Part shown: in pieces, positions 22,209-30,402 of the stretch
Layout of the letters: each line of letters opens with the position of its first letter
How positions within the stretch are numbered: the stretch's first letter is position 1
Source of the DNA: Smithellaceae bacterium
GTDB lineage: Bacteria; Desulfobacterota; Syntrophia; Syntrophales; Smithellaceae
Assembly (NCBI GenBank): GCA_030690945.1
Contig: JAUYFM010000064.1
Coordinates: 155,072-193,726, forward strand
Direction: 5' to 3'
DNA: 38,655 nucleotides
Program-made: the position numbers and the translations under genes
Notes under the pieces: generated by a model
Databases searched by the model: none
Told to the model about the DNA's origin: nothing
Seen by the model: the letters and a program-made list of their open reading frames with translations, nothing else

Positions 22209-23510
22209 ATGAAAATTATTCGAGCCGACGCAACTGAATTTCGGGATTTTTTTCAAGGATTACGGCGGCGAGGCGGTGCGTTTACGCCGGAGCTGCTGGC
22301 AAACGTAGCCCAGATCATTCACGATGTTTCCGTGCGCGGCGATGAAGCGCTTTTTCATTATACCAAAAAGTTTGACGGCCACGACTTGACCGCGGCGACG
22401 CTCGAAGTAACAGACGCGGAAAGAAAAGAAGCGCTGGCCAAAGTAAAAACGCAGGACCGGGACGTGATCCGACTTGCCGCCCAGCGGATTGAAAAATATC
22501 ATCGTCACCAAATCGCTTCGGGATATTCGATTGTTGATGAAGACGGCGTGGAATTGGGTCAGCGGATACTGCCCTTGCAACGGGCAGGTATTTACGCGCC
22601 GGGCGGCAAGGCTTTTTATCCTTCCACGCTGCTGATGGCGGCCATTCCGGCGCGCATTGCAGGTGTCCAGGAAATCATCCTGGCAAGCCCCGTGAAAGAC
22701 GGTCAACTCAATCCGCTCATTGCCGCAGCAGCCGACGTCGCCCGAGTTGACCGCATCTTCAAGATCGGTGGCGCGCAGGCCATCGCCGCACTGGCCTATG
22801 GAACGCAAACTATTCCGCGCGTGGATAAAATTGTGGGACCGGGTAATGCCTATGTCGCCGCGGCCAAGAAACTCGTATTCGGACAGGTCGCCATTGATAT
22901 GATCGCCGGCCCCAGCGAAGTGGTGATCATTGCCGATCAAACCGCCAATCCCGCTTATGCGGCGGCGGATATGCTGGCGCAGGCCGAGCATGATGAAATG
23001 GCGGCGGCTGTTTTATTCACGCCCTATCCCGATCTGGCCTGCCGCGTGGCGGGAGAAATCGAAAAGCAGTTGCAGAAGCTCCCCAAGAAAGGGATCATTG
23101 AAAAATCTCTGGCTCAGTACGGCGCGATCATCATCACGTCCGACATCGGTCAGGCCGTGGAGCTGACCAATCTCTTCGCGCCGGAGCACCTGGAGCTGAT
23201 GGTGGAAAATCCGAAGGATATTTTAGAACAAATTCGCAACGCCGGTTCTGTATTCTTAGGGTCCTATACACCGGAAGCCCTGGGCGACTATATCGCCGGC
23301 GCCAATCACATTCTACCTACGGAAGGCACGGCACGGTTTTCATCCCCCCTGGGTGTTTATGATTTCTATAAGCGGATGAGCGTACTGTCTTTCTCCCAGA
23401 CGGCTTTCGAGAAGTTATCCGGACCAACACAGCATTTTGCCCAAATGGAAGGGCTGGAGGCACATGCCAATTCGGTGCGTGTGCGTAGCACACCCGATAA
23501 AGATGAGTGA
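22209..23510 (+). CDS. hisD: Histidinol dehydrogenase
   Basis: Last two oxidations of histidine synthesis, NAD- and Zn-dependent. 433 residues, normal length. Family segments seen: QRILPLQRAGIYAPGGKAFY, RIFKIGGAQAIAALAYGT, KIVGPGNAYVAAAKK, and DMIAGPSEV with the catalytic region AQAEHDEMAAAVLFT, then FAPEHLEL and ANHILPTEGTARFSS. Last gene of prmC-murA-hisD; no other his gene is nearby. Confidence 0.96.
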   Translation: MKIIRADATEFRDFFQGLRRRGGAFTPELLANVAQIIHDVSVRGDEALFHYTKKFDGHDLTAATLEVTDAERKEALAKVKTQDRDVIRLAAQRIEKYHRHQIASGYSIVDEDGVELGQRILPLQRAGIYAPGGKAFYPSTLLMAAIPARIAGVQEIILASPVKDGQLNPLIAAAADVARVDRIFKIGGAQAIAALAYGTQTIPRVDKIVGPGNAYVAAAKKLVFGQVAIDMIAGPSEVVIIADQTANPAYAAADMLAQAEHDEMAAAVLFTPYPDLACRVAGEIEKQLQKLPKKGIIEKSLAQYGAIIITSDIGQAVELTNLFAPEHLELMVENPKDILEQIRNAGSVFLGSYTPEALGDYIAGANHILPTEGTARFSSPLGVYDFYKRMSVLSFSQTAFEKLSGPTQHFAQMEGLEAHANSVRVRSTPDKDE

Positions 23511-23727
23511 ACGGATAGCGCTTAACCCTTTTCTCCTCTATTCACCGACCTATCACCTGATATTCTGGTAACCCAAAGTAATTAATGGTCGTGTTTGAGT
23601 ACTGCTTCCTGCTATACGTAACAAAACGTAAACCGTGATGAAAATGCATGATTTCAATTCGCAATAAACGCAATTCACACACTGCAAACATCGACACCAC
23701 ATCTCATATTTTGTGGTCTATATTTCA

Positions 23728-23756
23728 TTGACAAGCAAGGCCGACCGTCTTATAGT
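23728..23756 (+). promoter_or_regulatory. Strong sigma-70-type promoter of the accessory island
   Basis: TTGACA (23728-23733), 17-bp spacer, TATAGT (23751-23756), 25 bp before the ATG at 23781. The rest of the 270-bp gap after hisD (23511-23727) is AT-rich and shows no gene or terminator I can support. Confidence 0.7.
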
Positions 23757-23780
23757 TCAACGATATATAATCAAGGACTT

Positions 23781-25388
23781 ATGGATACTGAAATTTCAAT
23801 TAATATTGCAGCGCACAATAAGGGTATTCAGATTAAAGATGCTACAGGTTATGGTAGCCTGCATCCCATCCACATGGTGCCGTCCTCTCCAACTTTGAAA
23901 AATACATTCCTTACTAATTCTTTGAATTCGAGTCTTTTATCTCGCACGCTCCCGGAAATATTCCAAATAGTATCGCAACAGTATGATTATTTAAACGATG
24001 AAACCCAAGGTAGCATAAGCAGTCTTGAAATTCCTCAACACGATCTTAATCGACTCCGAGTGATTGCACTTTTCCCAGATGATCCGGCCGACGTTCTGCT
24101 CCATGTTGCTGTTGGTTATCTGCTGCAATCGGCTATAAGCGAGGAAGCATTTTCATGCATCCTTAATCACATAGCGTCAATATTGGGCTTTACTGACCGG
24201 TCTCAAATGACAATATCAGTTGGTGCTTTATCAGATGATCCTATTTTTACTGGTATACCACCCATAGTAATCACCGAGCTGCGGCTATCGCAAAACTCTA
24301 TGGGCACCGCTATAAATGGCGAAATCAAAACGATGATATGGGAGAATCTTACCTTATTGTCCGAGAGCAATATTGTCACTCGCTTAGGGTTTTCAATGCA
24401 AGGATTAAAAACCATACGGCAAGTTTTGTATCTCAAAGAGCAAGGGTTAGAATTAATGAAGACCCTATCAAAGGGCATACCAATAGAAACATATGGAAAT
24501 TTTGCAAAACTCATAGATGAGTTCCTGTGGAATCTGGTGAAGCGCGAGCGTGAAGGTCGGATTTTGAAGGGGCGCTTGGGATTACTCGATGGGCGGAAAT
24601 GGACGCTTGAAGAGTTGGGGGATCGTGAAAAAATTACCCGTGAACGTGTCCGGCAGATTGAAGAAAAACATATCTCAAAACTTCAGAAACCGAAAGCCCT
24701 TAGTCGTTTGGATAGGTTTTGGCATGCGGTCGATGATGTTCTTATTCCCAGGGGTGGTGTGTGCTGCGTACGTGAAATTGCTAACGCCTTGGGAAAACGC
24801 TGGGGATGGCGAAATCTTCCCTCTGACGCAGAACTTGCCTCTCTGATCGATTTGTCGCCACAATACGAGGTTGTTTGGAGTCTCCCGATTCGTGTAATCA
24901 TGCCTAAACATCAATGTGTGAGATGCCAAGCAATCCGACCAGCGATTGCAATATATGTTGAAAATCAGCCAGATGGGGTTTTGCCATTTGATGTCGCTAT
25001 TGTCAAGATTATGGAATTCTGTAGAAGCAAAGCTTGTTGCGACAAAGCTTCTTCAATTGTCCAGTTCTCAAAAGGTTATCTGCATTTTCTTGATGATGCT
25101 ATAGAAGAGATATTGGCAGATGAACTTGCGCTCTATACCCAATACGCATGGGCGCTTAAATATGGGAAGAAACGGACTCTACTTGTCGAAACAATCCTTT
25201 ACAAAGCTGGCAGACCAATGCATTTTACAGAAGTGCACGCGGCAGTTAATAAAGACCTACCTGAAGATGAGAAAATACCTGAGCGGAATATCTACGCTTA
25301 TATCGAGCGTTCACCAGACCTTCTTCTCTGGGATCGGGGAACATATATTCATCGCGGTCATATTTCAATCCCATATGGAGTACGATGA
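23781..25388 (+). CDS. Protein with alpha-CTD-like, sigma region 4-like and HARE-like HTH domains
   Basis: 535 residues, cytoplasmic. Residues ~164-230 resemble the RNA polymerase alpha C-terminal domain (helix-hairpin-helix pattern LSESNIVTRLGFSMQGLKTI). Residues ~262-305 are a clear sigma-70 region 4 helix-turn-helix (TLEELGDREKITRERVRQIE). A further winged-helix-like stretch (about 310-360) and a C-terminal domain at ~463-530 (RTLLVETILYKAGRPMHFTE) resemble HARE-type HTH. No sigma regions 2 or 3 are seen, so it is not a complete sigma factor. AAGGAC precedes the ATG. It lies 44 bp before an HNH nuclease gene and shares its AT-rich composition, so the two may work together. Role proposed: DNA recognition, perhaps of modified DNA. 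This is inference, as HARE domains are known partners of restriction enzymes. Confidence 0.85.
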   Translation: MDTEISINIAAHNKGIQIKDATGYGSLHPIHMVPSSPTLKNTFLTNSLNSSLLSRTLPEIFQIVSQQYDYLNDETQGSISSLEIPQHDLNRLRVIALFPDDPADVLLHVAVGYLLQSAISEEAFSCILNHIASILGFTDRSQMTISVGALSDDPIFTGIPPIVITELRLSQNSMGTAINGEIKTMIWENLTLLSESNIVTRLGFSMQGLKTIRQVLYLKEQGLELMKTLSKGIPIETYGNFAKLIDEFLWNLVKREREGRILKGRLGLLDGRKWTLEELGDREKITRERVRQIEEKHISKLQKPKALSRLDRFWHAVDDVLIPRGGVCCVREIANALGKRWGWRNLPSDAELASLIDLSPQYEVVWSLPIRVIMPKHQCVRCQAIRPAIAIYVENQPDGVLPFDVAIVKIMEFCRSKACCDKASSIVQFSKGYLHFLDDAIEEILADELALYTQYAWALKYGKKRTLLVETILYKAGRPMHFTEVHAAVNKDLPEDEKIPERNIYAYIERSPDLLLWDRGTYIHRGHISIPYGVR

Positions 25389-25432
25389 ATATATTATGAA
25401 ATTTATGGCCATGGAAGGAGAAGAAAATAGAG

Positions 25433-26305
25433 ATGCTGAATGATAAAGATGGCTTTCTTTATAAGAAGGAAGTTGACTGGTCGCTTCTCCATGAAGGATT
25501 CTCTATCCCTGTTGAGTTTCAGAAATCAGTCCAAGATCATGTCGGGATGGTCACGCGTGGTCAAAGTAAAAGGATACGATTTGCAATTAAGACAGCACTT
25601 TTTGATGCGCGAGTAATCAATCAACCATTTGACGAAAAGAAATATGTGGGACATCCCGATCTATTTCAAGTCAGATACGCCCCGACAAGCGGACTGGCAT
25701 TGAAGCTCCGTGAGATATTTGAGAAAAGCTATGCAGTCTTGAAACCGTTACGACATGACGCAAAAAAAGCTGAATGCAGGAAACAGGTGAGAGTTCCGGA
25801 AGGTGCGAGAGAATACCTTGTCCTTTATGCCGGAGCGGATGAGCATGAGATAGTTTGCGATTCTATCACATCCGATGATATGGCTGTCGTTCGGTCATTT
25901 GTGGAAAGCAAACATATTCGAGAAGAAGAATTCGAAGGAGCAGGCGAATACGACTTCACGGATTTAAGTGCAAGAATAGAAACACGCGAGCAGGTGGTTA
26001 GGATTCGACGACTTGACAGGTCGATTGGTGAGAGCCTAAAGAGACTTTATAAATATCGCTGTCAGATATGTTCAGAAAACTTTGGAAAAGAGAGAGGGGT
26101 TGATACGGCAGAATCGCATCATATCGAGGCTTTTGTGAAATCTCTTAACAATGATTCGGAAAACCTCTTGGTCGTTTGCCCAAACCATCATACGGTAATT
26201 CACAAAGCGCAACCCGTTTTCGACGGACGACGGCTGACCTTTGCGTATCCCAATGGTTTCGAGGAAAGACTTCAATTGAACACACACTTGAAAAGATTGC
26301 GATGA
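25433..26305 (+). CDS. HNH endonuclease
   Basis: 290 residues. The C-terminal HNH domain has Cys pair C210/C213, the core SHHIEAF with H229-H230, and ENLLVVCPNHHTVIH with N244, C249, H252-H253 and H257, so both the nuclease and the structural zinc site look intact. The N-terminal ~190 residues are unfamiliar and probably hold the DNA-binding or specificity domain. GGAGAAG lies before the ATG. Cotranscription with the preceding HTH protein is likely. No methyltransferase is encoded next to it, so a modification-dependent or phage-triggered nuclease is more likely than a classic restriction-modification enzyme (inference). Confidence 0.88.
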   Translation: MLNDKDGFLYKKEVDWSLLHEGFSIPVEFQKSVQDHVGMVTRGQSKRIRFAIKTALFDARVINQPFDEKKYVGHPDLFQVRYAPTSGLALKLREIFEKSYAVLKPLRHDAKKAECRKQVRVPEGAREYLVLYAGADEHEIVCDSITSDDMAVVRSFVESKHIREEEFEGAGEYDFTDLSARIETREQVVRIRRLDRSIGESLKRLYKYRCQICSENFGKERGVDTAESHHIEAFVKSLNNDSENLLVVCPNHHTVIHKAQPVFDGRRLTFAYPNGFEERLQLNTHLKRLR

Positions 26306-26373
26306 TAACCATTCTAATTTTTCGATGAAGTAATAGGGTTTAAATTAATTGATATCGTCCGTAATCACTGGCG

Positions 26374-27393
26374 TTGCTGTGGTCTGGTCTTGAAAAATCT
26401 GTTTTCAGTTACCGAAGAATAGAACCATGTTTTAATGCTTATCTACCACTCCGCCGACAGATACACCTCATCGAAGAGTTGTATGGTGAAAAACGTGATT
26501 TGATCTTATTGGACAACAATGTTCTAGCATCGGAAAGATTCAAAGATATTATAAAAGATATCAAGGCATTGGGATTTGGAAAAGGATCAACCTATACATA
26601 TCAGAATAAATCAGGACGAACAAGCACAGTGAAACGCTACATTGACTTCAACCAGGGGTTGGATGCGCGTTTGCTTACAGAAGAAAAAATTGCTTTATTG
26701 AGTGAGATCGCAATTCGTCCTATTCGAATTGCGTTTGACCATATTGGCCTCCGTAGCCTGTACGAAGAAAAGGTTAGGTTGGCGGCCAAATACGGTCTTG
26801 ACCACCTGTCAAATTATATTCTCTATAACTTTCATGATCACCCTAACGATTTTTACGACCGGTTGAAGATCAACCTTGATCTCAACGAGGAGCTTAAATT
26901 GCAGATCTTTTCCTTTCCCATGAGATATGTGGACTTGCAGAGCAAGAATCGTCTTTCAAAGACACCTGGCAACATAGGTGAACATTGGAATGCGAAGTAC
27001 CTTCGAACGATTCAATGTGTCTTGTTGAGGACGCGTGGAGTTGTTGGCACCAAACGGGATTATTTCTTAAAGGCTTTCGGTAAAGATCATGAGGAGTTTC
27101 ATAAAATTCTGCTCATGCCCGAATCTTATATTATTCATCGATATAAACATGAAGGTGATGGTTCTACCAACAGATGGTGGGAACAAGTATGTTCACTATC
27201 CGATTGGGAACAAGATATCTTCAAGCATATCATTCATAATCATCTTTTCCGCACTGTAAATCGTACGGAATTAACGCGTGCAGTAAAAGATGTCCTTGAT
27301 CATTATATGGAGCGAGATGACCGAAAAAGAATTTCTTTTAGTGGCGTCCCCAAAAAGGTTTGCGTGGAGTCGAATATTTTCCTCTCTCATTAG
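26374..27393 (+). pseudogene. Radical-SAM-like protein lacking its N-terminal Cys-cluster part
   Basis: 339 codons open from a TTG at 26374; the nearest upstream stop in frame is at 26362. The product matches the middle and end of a radical SAM family: LILLDNNVLASERFKDII, DFNQGLDARLLTEEKIALLS, RPIRIAFDHIGL, GLDHLSNYILYNFHDHPNDF, IFSFPMRYVDL. The family's N-terminal part with the CxxxCxxC cluster motif is missing. Where that motif should end, just before RRIEP, the sequence reads SVFS, as if both Cys had become Ser. It has no ribosome site. I read it as a gene cut at the island junction, though a catalytically dead protein is possible because the frame is still open. Confidence 0.65.
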
Positions 27394-27660
27394 CAATGTT
27401 TGATACCACAGTTCGAGTGACAATCCGCACCTAAATCCCAAGTTGAAAGTTGCTCATTTGTAGATGAAATAAATGGCCAGACCTTTTTTTCAGTACCCTG
27501 CCTTTGATTGATTTCAAATCCACTAACCCTCTAAAATCCTTCGACAAGGCACAAAAAGTGAGAAGTCAGGAATAGTTTTAATCTTGTAAGTTACAGCAAA
27601 AAAGGTATCCCAAAGACACGAGTTCCACCAGAAGCAGTAGAGGGAAGAAGGCTTCAAAAT

Positions 27661-27705
27661 AAATGACAGATCCATCACTTACAAACGGTGATGGATCTGT
27701 CATTT
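27661..27705. terminator. Perfect 18-bp inverted repeat between convergent genes
   Basis: AAATGACAGATCCATCAC (27661-27678) and its exact reverse complement (27688-27705), with a 9-nt loop. It lies between the plus-strand island and the minus-strand isomerase gene and could terminate in both directions, though the T-run is only three bases. The rest of the 370-bp gap (27394-27763) shows no gene I can support. Confidence 0.5.
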
Positions 27706-27763
27706 CATGAGACGTTAGGAGAATCCTTTCTGCTTTAGATTTCCTATTCAATATTAAGATTAA

Positions 27764-28474
27764 TCAAACATAGAAGCGCCCGGACTCTATAATCGGCGGA
27801 TCATCATGCTCTATCGCGTAAACAACATCCTTGTTCAATTCCTCTTTGATGGCGGCAACAATCACTCGTCTCTTGTTCTGGAGTTTGGCAAAATTCATGA
27901 CCTCTTCCATCAACTGATCGATGTGGCAGGCTTTGGTAATGATATGATGATCCTCGCATTCCTGCGCTGTGAGACGTTTTCCGGTGATAATCATTTCTTC
28001 GAGTTTGTAACGCGGGATAGCCTTTCTCATCGCCGTGAGCATGCCCGGCAGAAACGGAATGCCCAGGTCGACTTCCGGAAAGCACATAAAGCCGCGATCC
28101 GACCGCATGAAACGAAAATCAAAGTAGCAGGACAGAATCGCGCCGCCGGCGAAGGCATGCCCGGTAAGGGCTACAATCGTGGGCATCGGATACAGTAGAA
28201 TTCTTTTAAAAAGTCCCATCATCGTATCGATAAACTTTTTGGCCGTGGCCTGATCATTTTTCTGCATGATCGGCAGCAGCCACTCCAGATCGATTCCATT
28301 GCTGAAGATTTTTTCATGCGCGCCGCGCACGACCAGGACATTGGCATCCGTTTCTTTTTCCACATGATCCAGGGCGTCCATAAATTTCTCCAGGAAATCC
28401 AGATTCAAACGATTTTCCCCTTCATTCAACGTCACAACGGCCACTTGGCCTTCCATCTTGATTTCAATCGGCAT
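27764..28474 (-). CDS. Enoyl-CoA hydratase/isomerase family protein, probably an isomerase
   Basis: 236 residues of the crotonase fold. The oxyanion-hole segment GHAFAGGAILS is at 105-115. Of the two Glu of classic hydratases, the second is present (E134 in FPEVDLG), while the first position, after the GG, is Ile (I113). The pattern DFRFMRSDRGFMCFPEVDLG is like eukaryotic peroxisomal delta3-delta2-enoyl-CoA isomerases. It therefore more likely shifts a double bond than adds water. Same strand and 123 bp downstream of an SDR gene, so the two may serve one acyl-CoA pathway. Confidence 0.88.
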   Translation of the reverse strand: MPIEIKMEGQVAVVTLNEGENRLNLDFLEKFMDALDHVEKETDANVLVVRGAHEKIFSNGIDLEWLLPIMQKNDQATAKKFIDTMMGLFKRILLYPMPTIVALTGHAFAGGAILSCYFDFRFMRSDRGFMCFPEVDLGIPFLPGMLTAMRKAIPRYKLEEMIITGKRLTAQECEDHHIITKACHIDQLMEEVMNFAKLQNKRRVIVAAIKEELNKDVVYAIEHDDPPIIESGRFYV

Positions 28475-28597
28475 AATTTTTCTTCTTTCTCAATATTTTT
28501 AAACTGTTCAGGACAGTTTTTATGGCACCTTTACTATCCAACTGGACTAACTTTTATCCTTTTAATGAGCCATTTTCAATACTATTTTGATAGCTGA

Positions 28598-29359
28598 TTA
28601 AGTGGTCATCGTTCCGCCGTCCACATAAATCGTATCACCGGTGATATAGTCGGCGGCGCTGGACGCCAGAAAAAGCACCGCCCCGACAACATCTTCCGGC
28701 TCGGCGATTTTTCCCTTGGGAATGGTGTTACAAATCAGCTTTTCGATGTCGGGATTAGACCAGATGGGTTTGCTGAAATCCGTACGGGTAAATCCGGGCG
28801 CGACAGCATTCACGTTGATGCCCAGCTGCGCCCATTCGCGGGCCATGCAACGCGTGAGCATCTTGAGCGCCGCCTTGCTGCATCCGTAGGCGGCCATGCC
28901 CGCTTCAGCCTTATCCGCTCCGACTGTGGTAATATTGATAATCTTTCCGCTTTTTTGCTCAATCATCTGACGCGCAACCAGACGGCTCAAAAGCCATACA
29001 GCCTTGACGTTGGTGTTGAAACACTTGTCCCATCCGTCCTCGCGCAGATCGAGCAGACCGCGCAGAAAGCTGCGGGCAGCGTTGTTGACCAGAATGTCGA
29101 TCCGACCGAATTCTTTAATCGTTGAACTCACAAGATTGTCCAACTGTTCATTGTCCGTCAGATCGGTCACAACGGACAGAGTTTTGCCGCCTTTTTTGTG
29201 GATTTCATCCGCGACGCCGTCAATTTCGGCTTTGGTCCGACTGCACAAAACAACGTTGGCTCCTGCTTCCGCCAATCCCAGAGCAATCACCCGGCCAATG
29301 CCTCTGCCCGCACCGGTGACTATCGCTGTTTTACCTGAAAAATTGAAAATATTGCCCAT
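28598..29359 (-). CDS. Short-chain dehydrogenase/reductase
   Basis: 253 residues. NAD(P)-binding TGAGRGIG (about 16-23), NNAAR motif, and active-site YGCSK (Tyr and Lys present). Thirteen residues before the Tyr, where SDRs carry the catalytic Ser, there is a Thr (NITTVGADK). The C-terminus has APGFTRTDF and the usual YITGDTIYVDGG end. FabG-like overall; the substrate is not clear but probably an acyl-CoA or related alcohol, given the downstream isomerase gene. AGGAGG precedes the ATG. Confidence 0.93.
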   Translation of the reverse strand: MGNIFNFSGKTAIVTGAGRGIGRVIALGLAEAGANVVLCSRTKAEIDGVADEIHKKGGKTLSVVTDLTDNEQLDNLVSSTIKEFGRIDILVNNAARSFLRGLLDLREDGWDKCFNTNVKAVWLLSRLVARQMIEQKSGKIINITTVGADKAEAGMAAYGCSKAALKMLTRCMAREWAQLGINVNAVAPGFTRTDFSKPIWSNPDIEKLICNTIPKGKIAEPEDVVGAVLFLASSAADYITGDTIYVDGGTMTT

Positions 29360-29400
29360 GATTTTTGCCCTCCTAATTTTTTTTATATCAAAATAAGACT

Positions 29401-29547
29401 ATGGTTAAGGATTATGTCAAACAATCGGCGATGGGGATACGTCTGATTCGCTCCAAGGGCTTGGCCCGAACCATCGGTTCATCGGTCGGACGGGAAATCG
29501 TCCGAGGTTTCCGGGGTTCTCTGCTGGACGGCGCACGCCGCAAGTAA
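29401..29547 (+). CDS. Short basic ORF resembling the C-terminal end of a HerA-like (DUF853) protein
   Basis: 48 residues, basic: the stretch ARTIGSSVGREIVRGFRGSL looks like the conserved last segment of DUF853/HerA-like ATPases, as far as I remember it. No clear ribosome site, and no helicase body upstream. It may be a remnant or a short independent protein. A possible -35 for the SDR gene (TTGACA, 29415-29420, minus strand) overlaps its start, which argues for caution. Confidence 0.4.
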   Translation: MVKDYVKQSAMGIRLIRSKGLARTIGSSVGREIVRGFRGSLLDGARRK

Positions 29548-29553
29548 ACATCT

Positions 29554-29656
29554 TTTAATCCCGCTTAAGCGGGACGAGCGTTAATTCTCCGCAGCTTGCT
29601 GTGATATAATGACGCTCATTTCATATCTCGACAGCAAGCTCGCGAGGTGGTTGATT
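29554..29656 (+). repeat. Copy C of the ~102-bp structured repeat
   Basis: Same orientation as copy A. Here arm AGCTTGCTGT (29593-29602) pairs exactly with ACAGCAAGCT (29631-29640). Copies A and B have GCGAGCTCGC-type sequence at both places. The paired change supports a folded hairpin. Confidence 0.85.
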
Positions 29657-29850
29657 CAAAAAGGCAAGGGCACCTGCAGGAGAGACGCATAACAGCGGCG
29701 GCAGACGCTCTTCTGATATGACCGCGCTGAACAGGCATCCAGATCGATAAAATAACTGAACTTGTCACACCAGATATTATCCCTGCCGTTTTTTTGCGCC
29801 GGCGGAAGCCGGGCCGCATCCACATCGCTTTGACGAACAACTTTTTTCAT
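29656..29850 (-). CDS. Small Cys-containing protein, possibly zinc-binding
   Basis: 64 residues. C28, C40, C50 and C53 sit in CDKFSYFIDLDAC and SVCRRC, a plausible metal site. There is no obvious ribosome site. The last codon touches copy C of the repeat, whose end supplies part of the stop. Not recognised with certainty, but the composition looks protein-like. Confidence 0.45.
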   Translation of the reverse strand: MKKVVRQSDVDAARLPPAQKNGRDNIWCDKFSYFIDLDACSARSYQKSVCRRCYASLLQVPLPF

Positions 29851-29910
29851 AAAATATACGACTGAATTTAAATGCAGCTAAAAATCGGCGTCAGCAATCG
29901 GCAAATGAAA

Positions 29911-29940
29911 AGCCCCAAGCCCCTAAAATCCGGGGCCTGA
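29911..29940 (-). terminator. Possible terminator after the desulforedoxin-like gene
   Basis: On the minus strand, GCCCC (29932-29936) pairs with GGGGC (29919-29923), followed by TTGGGGCTTTT. It lies about 35 bp after the stop at 29975. Confidence 0.4.
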
Positions 29941-29974
29941 GACTGCCAACCATGGCCGCAATCATTTGTCCTGA

Positions 29975-30259
29975 CTATCTTTTGACCGGTTTCTTTTTTG
30001 CTGCCGGTTTTTTAGCAGCTGCTTTTTTCGCCACCGGTTTCTTCGCGGCAGATTTTTTCACAGCCGGTTTTGCCTTTTTCACAACCGCTTTTTTCTTCGG
30101 CGCGGCGACCGCTTTCTTTGGCGGTTTGGGACCTTTGTTCCCCATCGGCTCATCGCAGCAGATCAGTTCGGTGATCACACAGCCGCATTCCTCATCCACA
30201 ATAACAGCAAGTCCGCATACTTCACAACTCAGAACATCACCCGGCTTTACTTTTGACAT
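29975..30259 (-). CDS. Desulforedoxin-like domain fused to a histone H1-like Lys/Ala/Pro tail
   Basis: 94 residues. Residues 1-38 resemble desulforedoxin or the N-terminal domain of desulfoferrodoxin: C12-x2-C15 and the adjacent pair C34-C35, with an extra C25 and C27. The start GDVLSCEVCGLAV fits that family well. From about residue 44 to the end the protein is nearly all Lys, Ala and Pro in KKPAAKK-type repeats, like bacterial histone H1-like proteins, so it should bind nucleic acid. GAGGAGGG precedes the ATG and a good promoter lies upstream, so it is very likely expressed. Function unknown; perhaps a metal- or redox-carrying DNA-associated protein. Confidence 0.85.
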   Translation of the reverse strand: MSKVKPGDVLSCEVCGLAVIVDEECGCVITELICCDEPMGNKGPKPPKKAVAAPKKKAVVKKAKPAVKKSAAKKPVAKKAAAKKPAAKKKPVKR

Positions 30260-30324
30260 TTTCGCTCCCTCCTCGTTGTTGATGGGTCTTAACTTCCGCC
30301 CTCTTGTTTATCTATACTTATTTG

Positions 30325-30353
30325 ATTTTAGTTCAAAAATAATTTTCTTTCAA
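30325..30353 (-). promoter_or_regulatory. Promoter of the desulforedoxin-H1 gene
   Basis: Minus strand TTGAAA (30348-30353), 17-bp spacer, TAAAAT (30325-30330), about 65 bp before the ATG at 30259. Confidence 0.6.
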
Positions 30354-30402
30354 GTATTGATTGATCTTTTATTCATTTTTTTTACGCATCAAGTAAATTC
30401 CG

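Noticed and set aside
23781-25388. Alternative sigma factor
   Set aside because: Only a region 4-like HTH is present; no region 2 or 3 sequence is seen in the 535 residues.
27580-27666. Short plus-strand reading frame before the 18-bp hairpin
   Set aside because: About 27 codons without start or ribosome site; too short to call a remnant.
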